A DNA stretch of 64,000 nt from Stenogyne calaminthoides (GCA_037126765.1 JBBCBC010000021.1:27421434-27485433); one strand, 5' to 3'; counted from the stretch's first letter, positions 43,322 through 56,645 are shown. A program made the numbers and translations. The notes: generated by a model from the letters alone, not told the origin.

Positions 43322-46300
43322 GAGGAAAACAAGGGCACTAAGCTGATGAAAGATCACATGGCACTGATGAGCAGAGATGAAATAGCTCCTGAAGTATGGT
43401 ATCTTGACAGTGGATGCTCAAGACATATGACAGGATTCAAGAAGATGCTCAGTGACTATGTTGAACAAAGAGGCCCACAGATCACTTTTGGAGATAACTC
43501 AAGGGGACGGTGAAGGATATGGAACTTTGGAAATCGACTCAGTTCATATCCATGGTGTTTCATATGTATCTGGATTGAAGCATAACTTGCTTTCAATTAG
43601 CCAATTCTGTGATAAAGGTTTTAATGTTGAGTTCTCTAAGAACTTATGGATGATACATCACAGAAAATATTACTGACTGGTACAAGAAAAGGGAATGTGT
43701 ATCTTGCTGATTGGAGTTCAACTCCTAAAGATACATGTTTGGTTGCTAAAAGTTCCACAGATACCAGTTGGTTATGGCATAAAAGAATGAATCACCTGAA
43801 TTTTAAAACCCTGAACAAGCTTGCAAGATTAGCCCTTGTAAGAGGGTTGCCTAATGAAGTGTTCAGCAAGGAACATATTTGTGATGCGTGCCAGAAAGGA
43901 AAACAAGTTAAAGCATCATTTAAAAGCAAAGTAGAAGTTTCTACTGAGAGAATACTTCAACTATTGCATATGGATCTCTTTGGTCCTATAACACCAGTGA
44001 GCACCAATGGCAGGAAATACACACTAGTAGTAGTTGATGACTACTCAAGATATACTTGGGTCATATTCTTACTCAGTAGGAAAGAGACTCAGATAAAGCT
44101 GCCAGAGTTACTGAAAAGGCTCAGTATTGAGAAAAATCTGAGTGTGGTCAAAATATGATCTGACAAGGGAACTGAATTTATTAATCATATCATATCTGAT
44201 TATTGTGCGGCAAATGGAATTTCACATGAAACATCAGCTGTAAGGACCCCTCAACAAAATGGTGTTGCTGAAAGGAGGAACGGACTCTTAAAGAAGCTGC
44301 AAGAACAATGATAGCTGAAGCTGATATTCCTAAAAGGTTTTGAAATTTCAAGTCATCAATATTGCATGCTACTCACAGAACAGATCCATGCTGACAAAGA
44401 GTCAAGGCAAAACGCCTTATGAGCTTTGGAATGAAAGGAAGCCTCTTGTTTCTTTCTTTCGTGTGTTTGGTTGCAAGTGTTTCATACACAATAATGGTAA
44501 AGATCAGTAGAAAACATTTGATAGTAAAGCTGATGAAGGAATATTCTTAGGATATTCGAAGTCGATAAAAAGCTTCGAGTTTACAATTTGTAGGACTCTT
44601 ATTGTGGAGGAAACACCTCATGTTGTTTTTGATGAATCTACTTGTGTTCAGAAGAAACAAGAACATGATGCAAATGAATTGACTAAGAGGATCACCAGAT
44701 TAAGCCTGAAACAAAAGGATAAATCATCCACCGAACCTGAAAAGAAGAAGTCAGTCACATACTATGACTAGAGTGACTCGGACTCAGATAAAGAAGTTCA
44801 GGATAGAACTCAGGATGGTGAGACTCAGGAAAACCAACACACCAAAGGTGACCAATCTGAACAGACACGAGTTCAGACTCAGGTATGTGATGCCAATGAA
44901 GATGTGGTCACAGCTGAGGCAAATTCTGAATCTATCAACCAAAGGGGAACAAATGCCTCTGACAATGTTCTGAATAGAATTTCCCCTGAGGAAGATGATT
45001 CCCTTTCTCCTTTTCTGTTGTTCCCTGAGTTTACTGAACTAACTGAACCTAACATTTCAAATGTTGAGGATACTCCTTGAAACAGGAACATCAAGAAGGA
45101 AATGGTTAGATAGTCATCCTACAAGTCGATTGTGGGTGATCTAACTGAAGGTGTTAAGACAAGAAGGTTCCATGGTGAGAGTGCACTATTACATTTGCTT
45201 CCTATCAGGAGAAAGAGCCCCTTTGAGATTGGTGAAGCTCTACAAGATTCTTATTGGATTACTGCTATACAAGATGAGCTGAATCAATTCTCAAGGAATG
45301 AAGTATGGGAGCTAGTAGATAGACCAGAAAGGCACAATGTCATTGGAACCAAGTGGGTTTTCAAGAACAAAAGAGATGAAAACAACAACATTGTGAGAAA
45401 CAAGGCAAGGCTAGTTGCACAAGGTTATTCCCAAGAAGAAGGCTTGGATTATGATGAAACCTTTGCACCTGTTGCAAGACTAGAAGCCATCAGATTGTTT
45501 CTTGCATATCTTTGCCCACATGAAGTTCTTCATCTATCAAATGGATGTGAAAAGTGCATTTCGAAGCGGTGTGCTTAAAGAAGAGGTTTATGTGGAACAA
45601 CCTCCCGGTTTCAAAGCAGAATGACCAAGTTTCTGTGCTCGAAAAAGCTTTGTATGGTCTCAAACAAGCACCCGAGCATGGTATGATACTCTTTCTCGGT
45701 TTCTTCTTGACCATGGTTTTATCAAAGGATTTGTTGATAGAACTCATTCGAGGATAGAGGATGGGGAAGATATCTTGCTAGTTCAGATATATGTTGATGA
45801 CATCATTTTTGGATCTCCAAACCATCAGCTGTGTGAAAAGTTTTCAACACTGATGAAAGGCAAGTTTGAGATGTCAATGATGGGAGAGATGAATTTCTTT
45901 CTAGGTCTTCAAGTGAAACAATCAAAGGAAGGAATATTCATCAACCAGGCAAAGTACACCAGAGATCTGATTGCCAAATATGGTGTACAAAATTGCAATG
46001 CAGTTAGGATTCCTATGAATACTAACTACAAGATGGATCCTGATTCTGAAGGCAAATCAGTAAGCCATACTGATTATAGAGGAATCATTGGATCATTGCT
46101 CTATCTCACAGCAAGTAGGCCGGATATAACATTTCTTTGTTGGGATATGTGCAAGATACCAAGCTAATCCTAAGGCTAGTCACATGGAGGTCGCCAAAAA
46201 GATCTTGAGGTATCTTAAAGGGCCGATGAATCGAGGATTATGGTATCCGGTGATGATAACCTTGAATTAACTGGTTACTCGGGATCTCGATTATGGAGGT

Positions 46301-46737
46301 TCTTGAATGTGAGGAAGGCCACTACAGGGGAACTTGTCAATTTCTAGGAAATAAGTCGATATCTTGGTTTTCGAAGAAACAGGACCTCATAAGCAACCAA
46401 GATTGAAAGTGAATACATGGTGCGAAGGAAGGCTTTTGTGCTTCGATTCTTTCGCTCGCAGACAACAACTAAGGAATTATAAAGTTGTAGCCAATGAAGT
46501 ACCAATATTTTGTGACAATAATAGTGCCATTGCTATTTCACAAAATCCGGATTATTACACACCGGATGCAAGCATGTGGATATCGGACATCACTTCATCG
46601 GAGATCATGTTGAGAAGAAGGACATAAGGATGGAGAAAATTCATACCGATAGAGAGCCGATATCTTGACTAAACCTTTGGTGAATCAAGATTTGAGGAAC
46701 TTTCGATTGAATTAGGGATGTTAGAACCGGTGTATAG
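43322..46737 (+). pseudogene. pol: S2 pol, frameshifted
   Basis: The frame is open directly after TTTTTCAG (43314-43321). Protease is WYLDSGCSRHMTG, followed by WHKRMNHLNFKTL and the integrase core with MDLFGP. A TGA at 44156-44158 replaces the Arg before SDKGTEF. RT has KWVFKNKRDE and YVDD at 45790-45801. RNase H (46140-46700) is the most altered part: its Asp and Gln codons sit in a patch in which CAG/CTG are almost absent. Breaks occur near 43500, 43650, 44280, 44340, 45500, 45600-45760 and 46130. The domain order matches S1. Confidence 0.88.
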
Positions 46738-47370
46738 AGTAAAAATGAAAAAATTGAAGGTTTTCGGATGCATGAAGTTTTCTCGATTTCTCTTGAGAAA
46801 CTCGAGGATAAGATGGAAATCTTGAATCGAGTCTCGAAACTTCGAGTTCTTGAAGGTCAAGATTTCAAGAGTATCTTGAACCCATTCAAGACACGTATTA
46901 TACTAACATTTTATCAAGGTCGATTACCGATAAAAGACCCGATAGAGGAAAATTAGTCTGAAGAAGTAATGAATCATGCGACTCATTTATTGCTTAAGTT
47001 AAACTCAGTAATCATTTGCAATAAATACAAAACACCTGAGGAATGTTTTTGGGCGGGATCGTTTGAAATTCCGAAGAAGGTCAACAGTCATTAAATGCTC
47101 TGCTACATTTCTTGACCAATGAGGATGTTTTGGCGGCTAACTTTTCCGAGATCGTCGGTTCGTATACCCGATTAATTGGAGATTAATCTCAACCGTTGCT
47201 TTTCACCTAACCAACGCGATTCCCCACGATCTTGAAGCTATATATACCCCAATAAGCCATTCAAGCCAAAACTTTATCAAATCCTTCGTTCCCAAATCCT
47301 CTGCAAATAAATCCCCTTGCCCAGAGTTTCCTAAACCCTAAAATCTTCATTTCTTCAATCAATCTCTGAA
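46738..47370 (+). promoter_or_regulatory. S2 pol-ORF3 spacer with internal promoter-like sequence
   Basis: CCAAT at 47116-47120 in ACCAATGAGG, TATATATA at 47239-47246, AAACCCTAA at 47333-47341 and ORF3 ATG at 47371. The TATA-to-ATG distance is 132 bp, against 131 in S1. The first 240 bp corresponds to the repetitive part in S1 with CAG/CTG altered. Confidence 0.6.
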
Positions 47371-50300
47371 ATGGCCCCAACCTTGTTCGAGAGATTAGCC
47401 GAAACCAACAAGCCGTGGTACGAGTTCGTTGTCTCACTCGAAAGTACAACCAACTCAAAGCCAGAAGAGGAGGCTCTGCATATGATTCGATTGGCTAAAC
47501 TCACCCATCTAGTCGCATGCCGACCAGACCAGGAGTTTGCGAAAGAGGTAATCGAATTCATCTGTAACTTGAAGATAGATGAAAAGGATAGTATGCATTC
47601 TTCGATTACCGTATCACATTTAGAGCATTCATCCAAATACATCGATTTTAAGAGGGATTTGTATATAGTTCCGAAAATTTTGAATGATGTTTTTGAGCTC
47701 TGTGATAGAGGAGAGGATCCTGTGATGTATATGTCGGGTAGAGAGCATGAATATTTAGATACGATTGCTGAGAATCCTGTGAAATTTGAGGCGACTTTGC
47801 ATAAGAGGCACTTGAAGCCACAATATCGAGTTCTGATGGATATTGTGAGCAAGAGCATCATGAGTCTTGCGGGGAGTTTTGAGCAGATCAGTACTCCGAA
47901 GCTCAGATTGATGGCGGCGATCGAGGCCTCACCCACCACTGACTTCAACTGGCTGAAATTTTTGATTCAGATGGTGAGTGAGCAAGCCAAGGTCTTCAAG
48001 AAGGTTGATGGGGCGATCACTATTAAAGGCAAGATCCACCATGCCACCAAAATAGCTTATATTTTGGAAATGTGCCGAGAGGAGGAGGATATCTTTGCCA
48101 ATTCGACCCCATTCCCTAAGTCCAAAATTCTCTTTAAGCCAATTGCTGCAAAGAAGCAGGCCATCCGAGGGAAGAGAGAAAAGAAAGCAGAATCACCTAA
48201 AGTTGCTGCTGCTGAAGAGACTCAACAAACCAGGGGGAAGATTTTGTTGGAAGCAAAGATGGAGCAGGGTGCAAAGATGATGAAGCAGAAGAATCTTGCC
48301 CCAAAGCGCAGAAGATTGGTGGTTCTCACCGATGAAGATGGCAGTGATTCTGAGGAGATTCAACCTGAGGGCCAAACCGCTAAGAGTTCACCATTGCAAG
48401 TTTTGGCTCAGGTTATCTCTAAGGCACAAGAACAAACTGAGGAGCAGGTCTTCTCTGAGGTGCTTGAGACATCTTTAAATTCAGACAAAATTTCTCAGGA
48501 AATTTTCAAAGGAACTCAGGCCTCAGAGATTCCTACCAAAGAAGTGCCGGCTCAGACAGCAGAAGAGCCAACTCAGAGTCAATCTGAGGATATGCCAGCT
48601 CAGGCCTCAGAACCCACTCAGATGCAAACTGAGGACCTGACTGTTCAACAATCAGAGGCTGTTGAGACTCAGGAGCAGAATATTCTTGATGAGCTCCTAA
48701 GTGATTTACTTCTAGATCCCTCAGCAGAGTCTTCAACTGAACCAGAGAGCCCGAGATTGGAAGAAGGGAGAGGCTGAAGAAGGAGAGTGGAGGAGCAAGG
48801 GGGAACGGTTCATTCTTGACTGCTACCCTGAGCTCAGCTCATATCCTGATCTGCAAGATGACTTCTTCAGATTAAGGACGACTGTGTTCATCCTCAATCA
48901 GACTCTTCCCGAGATGCTTGATGTTGCTGCATTCAGAGGGGAAGACTGGTGGAATGAGGAGACAGCCTTCCTAACTGACTTCTCAGGGTTCAGGAGAACA
49001 AAGCTCAGGATGAAAAACTCCGATTTTGACGAGCTAGTTCAGAGGAAGTTAGCTGAGAGGAAAGCGACTGAAGTTGGTGCCCCAAGCAGCGGAGACAAAT
49101 CTCAAGATGGAGATGGGGACCAACAGGGAGATGCTGAGGATCAGTCTCAGATGGAAAAGGAGACTTCTGTTGCTGATCAACCTGAAATTGGTCAACCTCA
49201 GACTGAAGCTAGCACTCTTCAGACTGGAACTCAGTTGGAGACTGGAGCTCAGGTTGAAACTGAAGCTCAGGATGATCAAATAGCACAGAAGGTGCAGAAG
49301 GTTCCTGAGATTGATCTCACTCCCTTGGTGGAAAAACTTGAGAAGGTTGAGCCAATGATGAACAAAATTGCTCAGATGGAAGAAACATTGGCCAATCAAG
49401 CTCAGAAAATGGAAAGTCTTAGTCACTCTTCAGAGCTGGTGCTAATCCAAAACACTCTGACCTCACAGATGACCTCCATGGAAGAAAAGCTGAATGAAAG
49501 CTGGAGGGAGTCAAGGCTGAGCTCAGTGCTGAAATGAAACAGAAGCACCAGGAGTCAACTGCATTTCTAGAGGTGAACTTGGCAGAAAGGAATGAAGTGA
49601 TCATTAAATCTGCTGTTGAGGAAATGAGCTATGTGCTCATGACCAAGATGACAGAGATGTTCAAGGAAGCACTCTCTGGCCAGTTTACCCATATGTCTGA
49701 AGAACTATCTGTGGCTAAGAACCACATCAGGAGGATGGAAGATGAGCAAGATCAGATAGCAGGGGAGGTTCGCTGTGTGAGCAAAGAACAATATCACATG
49801 GACACAGCACTCTCCAGACTTCTTCCAAATTACGGTGCCAAGAATGGGGAAAGACCAGGTGAGGACTTCAGGAAGTTATTGGCACGTACTTTGGAGAAGA
49901 AGGCTCAGAAAGATGCTGAATTGTATAACCTATCCAAAGCCTTTAAAGAAGTCGAAGCTACTGAGAAGATGAAGTCTGCTCAGGTGGAGAAGCCCATCTA
50001 CACTCGAGTTTCTGAGCAAACCATGCTTGAGGTTGCAAGAGAGAAACTGAGTGCTAGGACTAAGGTTGGAACAAGCCAGGCTGCTACTGAATTGCCTATG
50101 AAGAGGAAAGCCTTGGGCGTTGTTCAACCTGAAAGCAAGCGTGCAAAGGCTTCTAAGCCAATCCAGAGAAAGCTGATTCTGGATGATGAAGGTACTGAAG
50201 AATCTGAGTCTCAACCTCAGAAGAAAGTCTTCAATACGAGGAATGCTCTGAAGACACTCCAAGTAGAACAAGCTAAGAAAGCTGCCGCTTCAGTCTCAGG

Positions 50301-50829
50301 CGTGCCTGTGATAAGAAAGAAGACTGAAGAGGAGCTGAAGCGAAGGAGTGGATTCAAGAAGTTTGCGAGCAAAAGGAGAGAGACATCAAAAGCACTGAAG
50401 TGGCCCCACGTTGATAAATGGATGCCTATGAAACTCAACGATATGTGGGAAGAGGTCAAGAGAACCTTCTGGTTCTATTATGATGTGCTCAGGGAGTGGA
50501 GAGGGGAAAGCTCAGATCAGAATGAAGAATTCATTGAATATCTCCTAACCTTCTATCCAAAATATCTCCAAAGCTGGATTAACCTTGCGGATGAAGGAGA
50601 GGTGCAGATAGTAGCCCCCGGTCCATATTCCTATCCTCCTCCAAGACTTGGTAATGGCTTGGTGAATGAAAAGGCCATTACTCAAGAAATTGCTCAGTAT
50701 GCTGGTCAGTTGGGTTTAACAGGGAACAGTCCGGATATCATCAAGGAGAGAAATGAGCTGAAGAAGAGATTTTTCGGAATGTTCAACCTGGAGGTGCCCG
50801 CTGATGAAATTGAAGAAATAGTAAATTGA
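47371..50829 (+). pseudogene. S2 ORF3, third Sirevirus reading frame (two frameshifts)
   Basis: 1,153 codons from start to stop, since both lie in the same frame. Codons 1-469 are open, a shift near 48770 moves to another frame (48884-49537), and a shift near 49500 returns to the first for 49534-50829. The N-terminal domain reads MAPTLFERLAETNKPW, then LHKRHLKPQYRVLMDIVSK. The basic-then-acidic segment is APKRRRLVVLTDEDGSDSEE. A Gln/Thr/Glu-rich variable middle and coiled coils follow. The C-terminal 230 residues include KRAKASKPIQRKLILDDEG, WPHVDKWMPM, RTFWFYYDVLREW and YPPPRLGNGLVNEKA. It has no signal peptide or membrane segment. The role is unknown; nuclear localisation is suggested by the basic clusters only. 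Confidence 0.8.
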
Positions 50830-51274
50830 AGAGCAAGAAGACTGAAGAGCCAAATCTGAAGACTGAAGACTCAGAAGATTTTGTAATCTTTAAATTTTTG
50901 TCTTTTTGATTTTGTTTGATAAACTCATTGTAATATGTAACTCAAACCAATCATCAATGAAGATTTATCATTATGCTCAAAAGATAATATCTCATTATCT
51001 TATTTACATGTCTTTTATATTTGATATGCCTGATATGAATTTCTCTGAATTAATTGTTTATGGAAAATTGTTTAAGTATTTAGTAATGAACTATTAAGAA
51101 GATTCATTACTGAAGAAATTATTGAATAATTAATTGTTGGGAGACCCTCTGAAACTGTTGAGGAACTCATCTTGAAAAGTATTAATCAATCTTGTAATAG
51201 GATAAACTGAAACCTGAGTATAGGTTATATGTTTGTAACAAGATAGGTTTTGGCATCATCAAAAAGGGGGAAAT
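50830..51274 (+). promoter_or_regulatory. S2 3' untranslated region and polypurine tract
   Basis: AAAAAGGGGGAAAT at 51261-51274 abuts the 3' LTR, preceded by GGTTTTGGCATCATC. LTR-start-like copies (AATTGTTGGGAGA and similar) occur near 51130. No gene is visible. Confidence 0.8.
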
Positions 51275-53311
51275 TGTTGGGAGATGAATTTAATAAAAGA
51301 TATATGATTTTGATTAAGATCCCAAAACCCCTGAGTATGACATGTTCAGAATGATCTTGATAGTTGAGTCAGGATTCAGTTTTAGAGTATTCAGGATGTT
51401 ATCTGCAAAATGTATAGTCAGCAGATATAGTTCAGGATAGGTTCTGAAGACCCTGAAGAAACTCAGTATGTTTCTGAAGAAACTGAAGTTTGATATAAAC
51501 CGAAGTTATCTCAAGACTTCGATGTGAAACCGAGATATCAAGACTTCGATGATGATCTTGAAATGGCGAAAACTCAAACATGAAGATTTAGTATATCGGT
51601 CGATATAACTCAGAAGACTATGAAGACTCAGAAGACCCTGAAGACTCAAAAGACTATGAAGACTCAAGACTGAAGACTGAAGATCAAGAATAATGAAGGC
51701 ACAGTAATTACTGAAGACTCAGTAATGCACTGAATGCTCAGTATAAACCTGAATGTTCCGAGGCACTAAATATATCTATCTGAAGGATGCAATACTGAGA
51801 AGATCGCAATTCCTTAGGAAATAGATATTTGCCAAGACATTCAAATGCAGACAAAAGGAACTAAGTCAGAAGTGTTGTTAAGGTTATATCAAACTCAGAG
51901 TTTGTAACCAAAAGAGCCGTTGAAGGTGTCTACCTTTAACTGGGGACAAAAGTCAAAAAGAGGAAGACAACATGCCATCAAACCCGACAGTGTGAAAGTT
52001 TGGAAAAGATGATGGAAGTACAAAAGTTCCAGACTGCAAAAAGTGAAGACCGGCTACATGAAAGGCTATTGCCTAAAACGTGTTAGGGAGGTTCAAACCC
52101 TAAAATATAGTCGTTCCTCACACACCATAAGAGGAAACTCACGAAGCTATCTCTCCAACGGATAGTTTTCAAAAGTAACCTTGGTGCTTGCCTATAAATA
52201 CTGGTGACCCTCTACATTGTAAGGTTACGGGAAATTTATACGCAACTCAAGAGCTCAAACCTATTCTTGCAAAAGTTAAAGCACTCGAAAAACTTAGAAT
52301 TTCCCAAGTGCTTCTATATTGAAGAGAGCTCACTATACTAAGCCTAGCTTGATAAGAATTATCCAAAGCTTAGTCGAGATATCCTAACCCTTTGCATTGT
52401 GCTTCATTGTAAAGGATATCTCATCCTAGTTGAAACCAACCAAGAAACCCCAAACCCTTGAGAAGGTAGTTGGAGTGTGTTTGTTGGTGAGAAGAGTTGT
52501 AAAGAGTTAGTAAACTACGCGGAGTAGTCGAAAACTCTAGAGGAGAAGTTAGTAAGCTCTGAGGGGTAGTCGAAAGCTTGTTTGTGTTGAGTAAGTAAAC
52601 TACGGAGGTAGTCGTAAAAACTCAAGGTCGGGTTGAGTAAGTAAACTACGTGGAGTAGTCGTAAAAACTCAGGGCGAGTTGAGTAAGTAAACTACGCGAG
52701 GTAGTGTAAAGCTCAAGTGATTAGTGAATTTCTCTCGAGGATCGAGAGAGTGGGACGTAGGAGCTTGAGTCTCCGAACCACTATAATTGTTGTGTTCTTT
52801 ATTGCTTTCCTTATCGTGCTTTAACCGTTTGCATTGACTTAATTTTGTAAGCATACTTTTTCAATCGATATTGGGTTGGAATCAATCCACTGAAGTTGCA
52901 TGTAAATTGAATCACGCGGCTTAATCACTATTTCATAAAGGGAAGGTTTTCAGCAAAGCTAAAACGAGTATAAACTAACGGCCAACCATTCTGCACGACT
53001 GAGTAGCTAGAACAGATAGTTACCAAACTGAACTTACTCTTCTGAGGGTTCGGTAAGTTAGTTATCTGATCCAAGAGACTCAAGATCTCTGACACTCGGG
53101 ACTCAGTTGGGATTATCGAGGTATATCGAAAGCATTTCGGGATCACTTTGTCTCGATGAGACTTTGACTCAGAGCGATCTGTGCTTCTCAGAACCTAATC
53201 TTCAGGATTATCTGACCCAAGCTGACCTCAGTAAGAAAAAGTTTTAAAAACACTAAACACGTGTATTCTCCCCCCATACACGTGTAAGACTCGTTTGCAC
53301 CGGGACCAACA
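51275..53311 (+). repeat. S2 3' LTR
   Basis: 2037 bp, TATA box at 52193-52200, U5 array at 52503-52713, G-box hairpin at 53257-53285. Strong similarity to 38754-40776 except in a patch at about 52440-52960 where CAG/CTG sites differ. Confidence 0.93.
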
Positions 53312-53316
53312 CATGC
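53312..53316. repeat. Target-site duplication of S2, right copy
   Basis: CATGC repeats 38749-38753 exactly. Confidence 0.95.
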
Positions 53317-54216
53317 CACCTCTGAACACATCAAATCAGACCTACATACCTACCTTAAATAGATCGAAATTAGAATTGCTCTCTAATGGCTAGTTCGATT
53401 TCGTGCCTATATATATGGTATCAAACCTTCAGATTAAGGTTACGGAAATTATACTCAAGCTCAAGCTACAAACAATTTCCGCAAGAACACCAAGATTAAG
53501 CAAATATTCTTAGTGGTCATCCCATAGGTTCTTAGCAAGAAATCTTATCCTTTAGCTTAAGGCTACTCAAATACTAGGATAGATTTCCAGTTCGAAACCA
53601 TGCAAATCTTACCCCAAACCGAGTGTTAGGTTAAATTTGTTTAGCAAGATTTCAAGTTAGGGTTTCTAGTCTTGATTTCTGGGATTGTTGAGTGAGTACT
53701 CCATAATCATCTATTGTATTGTGTTTGGACTAACACATAAAACTAAGTCTAGTTCGGTAGTAAGTGCCCCTGCTGATAGGGAAGAGTGGACGTAGGACAA
53801 GTTGTCTGAACCACTATAAATCTTGTGTGCTTACCTGCTTTACACTTCTGCACACCACTTTTCTGATAAGTTAACATGCATATTCTAAGAAGAGATTAGT
53901 TCTGCATCAAGCAGTTGATCTGGTCAGTTTGGCACTTAGTCATCTGGTCTGATTTAGAAACCTTAGAATCTGATTTACTAAAACTGGTTTTTCACACGGG
54001 TAAAACTTAGCTTCTCACACAATCAGTTAAACTGATAGACACCAAAATGATCTGCTCACCAACGTTCAGTAGGTTTGATATCAGTTTGTATTAATCTTCA
54101 CACGCATTCTACATTAGTTAACTAGTCATCACAACTGATCACTTGAAAAGTTTTGGAAGTCTATTCACCCCTCCCCTCTAGACTTCCGCCTCACTAAAAC
54201 CCGTTCGGGACCTACA
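53317..54216 (+). repeat. S4 3' LTR, right part
   Basis: Continues the LTR cut by S2. A TATATATAT box lies at 53408-53416. It ends after CACCCCTCCCCTCTAGACTT and GGGACCTACA at 54216. With the left part it totals about 1.5 kb, shorter than the S1 LTR. Confidence 0.8.
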
Positions 54217-54718
54217 ATTAATTTTGACCTCCATGATTTATTTATTTGTGAATTCTTTTGGAGAATTTTTTTCCTAACGGAACGGCCAAAAGATAGCTTT
54301 CACATGAATGAATTCCTAAAGGATGATTGTGAATTATTATTAGTGGCGACGATGACCCTCCCCACGAGGCTCGTTCAAAATGAAATAATAATTATGTATT
54401 TAATCATGGTTATTAATTAGGTATTAAATTGATATGCATATACTTCCCCGAAGTCCCTGTCAATTTTATATTGGTCAAGTGGGAGCCAACTATTAATTTG
54501 GAAATTAAAGGTTTGTAATTGTATTTGTTTGTAACCTGCTTAAATGTGTTTAAATAATGATCCACCCCACTTGGCTTATTTAAACTATTTTGAGATGTTG
54601 GCTGATGCATGTTCATATTTTTTTTTAGATTTTAATATGATTCATGGATTGAATTATATGATTTATTTGTGTTAATCTGGATATTGACACAAGATGTATG
54701 TTTATTTTCAGTCTCAAC

Positions 54719-54929
54719 ATGTCGCAACCTTTTAATCCACTGTTCAATATGCTTACTGGTGAAAACTTCGTTGATTGGAATCGAAAACTTACTATTGTCC
54801 TTGCTGCACTGGGTTCTTGTTGTCCCTAAACCCGAAAAGCCAACTGATGATTCCAGCAAAACGGATAAGAAAGATTATGGTGACTGGGAGCATTCAAATG
54901 AGATGGCTAAGTGCATCATGCTCGCTTCT
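54719..54929 (+). pseudogene. gag: T3 gag, N-terminal fragment
   Basis: Starts MSQPFNPLFNMLTGENF. A small deletion near 54805 shifts the frame relative to T2; the other frame continues VPKPEKPTDDSSKTDK and reaches the T2 insertion after MAKCIMLASC. Confidence 0.8.
54925..54929. repeat. Target-site duplication of T2, left copy
   Basis: CTTCT precedes T2 and is repeated at 63773-63777. Confidence 0.95.
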
Positions 54930-56631
54930 TGTTGGGGTTATACTGAAAAGTATGCTTTTACTTTGTATAACCAAACTGAAGTTTCTTATTTATTTACCGA
55001 AATAAATTATTTAATCATTGTTGCATTAAATATGAATGAATGTTATATATGTTTAATGCAAACTCGTTCAATAAGACAGTACGTATTATGTTGTAGTTAA
55101 TTTGGTGATACCCGATCACTGAAGATCAAATTAACAGCCCTCGTAATTAAGTACAAATTCACAACCCAGATGGAAATGAATGAACCATCATGAACGGTTG
55201 AAGTGTGAGACCCAGATTGGCCTGTCTTGACCAAGGGATCACACTAGCACATTTAGGTGCGCTGAATGAGAACCTATAGGAGGACAAATTCTTCGGCACT
55301 GAATATACAAGAATTAGACCTCAGTGGTGCGTTGTTTCTTAATCTCCATCCCTTAAATAGGATCGTGTGAAATTAATAACTATTGTTTTGACTTATGATG
55401 GGAAGACAGTCAATGTGATTCGATACCTTATATCATGGGCAATATTATTAATTACATGGCAATTGCTGACATTTAATACGGAGAATCGCGTGCAAGCACG
55501 TCTTGCTTGATTTATCCCCTTGTTGGGCTCATATCCTTTATCATGCCAAATCTTGCAAGTGGAAATTTATTTCCGGCATGGATAATAATATTGAGTTGTC
55601 TTTACTCCAAGGACAAAGATATTAATTAATATAAAGCTTGTTCAGTGACTTAATTAATTAATGGACTAAGATAATCTTAAACGCGGGAAATAATGACCGG
55701 GAGCCATGTTATATGTGAAATCGTAATATGGGTTAAGATGGATAGTTCAATATTAATTTTATAGTGGAGTAAATTAATATTAATGGACTTGAATAATATT
55801 TGGCCCAAAATATTATAGCTTCATAGTCCATTGGAGGTCCAATCCTAATTCTCCTAAAGGCCCCCCAAATAGCCCAAAATAAAGTCCAATTAATGAGAGA
55901 GAGAAGAAAATATTCTTGCTATATTTCCAAGTGTAATTTTCAAAAATCTTGTCTATTAAAGGAAGAAAAAATTGTCTTGATTTTCTTGTTGATATTTTAT
56001 GGAAAGAGATAATTATTGTAGGAATACATAATTATCCCATAAATTCAAGAAGTCAAATCTGAACTCCTTCTATAGTGTAGATTTCAAAAATATTGGGTAG
56101 CAGAGGGGAAATAGATTTTTATGGAAAATTTAATTAAGGAGAAAAGAATATAGGAGATATATTCAAGATTTCTTGGAGATCAAGAAAAGATTTTCTTCCT
56201 TATTTTCTTAGCCCTAAATTTCGCCCCCCCCCCCCTCCTCCCTATTTATAGGGGATGGGCTCTTCATTCCCAAGTGCAATTCCATGTGTTGAAAATATTA
56301 GAAATCCACAAAGGTGGTAGCAAAATATTTAATTTCTCTCCCATTAAAATCGTTCGTTGAAATCTTCCCACCGGATAGCGTTCGTGGACTTTGGGGATAT
56401 ATTTGGGAAGGCTCTTGGGTTGATTCATCCATTTGATTCTTCAAGAGGTTAGTAATTTGGTAACTCCTAGTTCCGCATGTTTAGGATTTACGTGAATTAT
56501 GTGTACGCATATTGTTTATTATTATGTTGAATTGATTTAGGATTAATTCATGTTAGTAATTAACTGTTTAATTTAAATATGTACTTAAATAATCACCTCG
56601 AATAGATCCGGGCACCTCGATTTTCCCAACA
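54930..56631 (+). repeat. T2 5' LTR
   Basis: From TGTTGGGGTTATAC to TTCCCAACA. TATA-like TATTTATA at 56243-56250, preceded by a 12-C run. Partner at 62078-63772. Confidence 0.93.
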
Positions 56632-56633
56632 AC

Positions 56634-56645
56634 TGGTATCAGAGC
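56634..56645 (+). promoter_or_regulatory. T2 primer binding site
   Basis: TGGTATCAGAGC, two bases after the LTR, for initiator tRNA-Met. Confidence 0.92.

Larger units (their letters stand above)
38754..53311 (+). mobile_element. S2: full-length Sirevirus-like element with ORF3
   Basis: 14.6 kb with the same plan as S1: LTR, primer site, gag, pol, spacer, ORF3, polypurine tract, LTR. Perfect TSD CATGC. It lies inside the S4 3' LTR. Gag and pol are broken by many small indels, many at CAG/CTG sites, while ORF3 is nearly open. Confidence 0.95.
30310..54216 (+). mobile_element. S4: old Sirevirus-like element, interrupted by S2
   Basis: The order is gag C-terminus, pol, spacer, ORF3, polypurine tract and 3' LTR, the same plan as S1 and S2 but strongly diverged and full of stops. 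The 5' LTR and most of gag lie left of the window beyond X. S2 (38754-53311) is inserted in its 3' LTR. The LTR ends CCTACA at 54216 and T3 leader sequence follows, so S4 inserted in T3; the predicted TSD is 54217-54221 (ATTAA). Confidence 0.88.
54217..54929 (+). mobile_element. T3: leader and gag start of a family T element
   Basis: From ATTAATTTTGACCTCC onward it matches the T2 leader (57578-58084) and then gag. Its LTR and primer site lie left of S4, outside the window. T2 is inserted at 54930; the sequence resumes at 63773. Confidence 0.88.
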
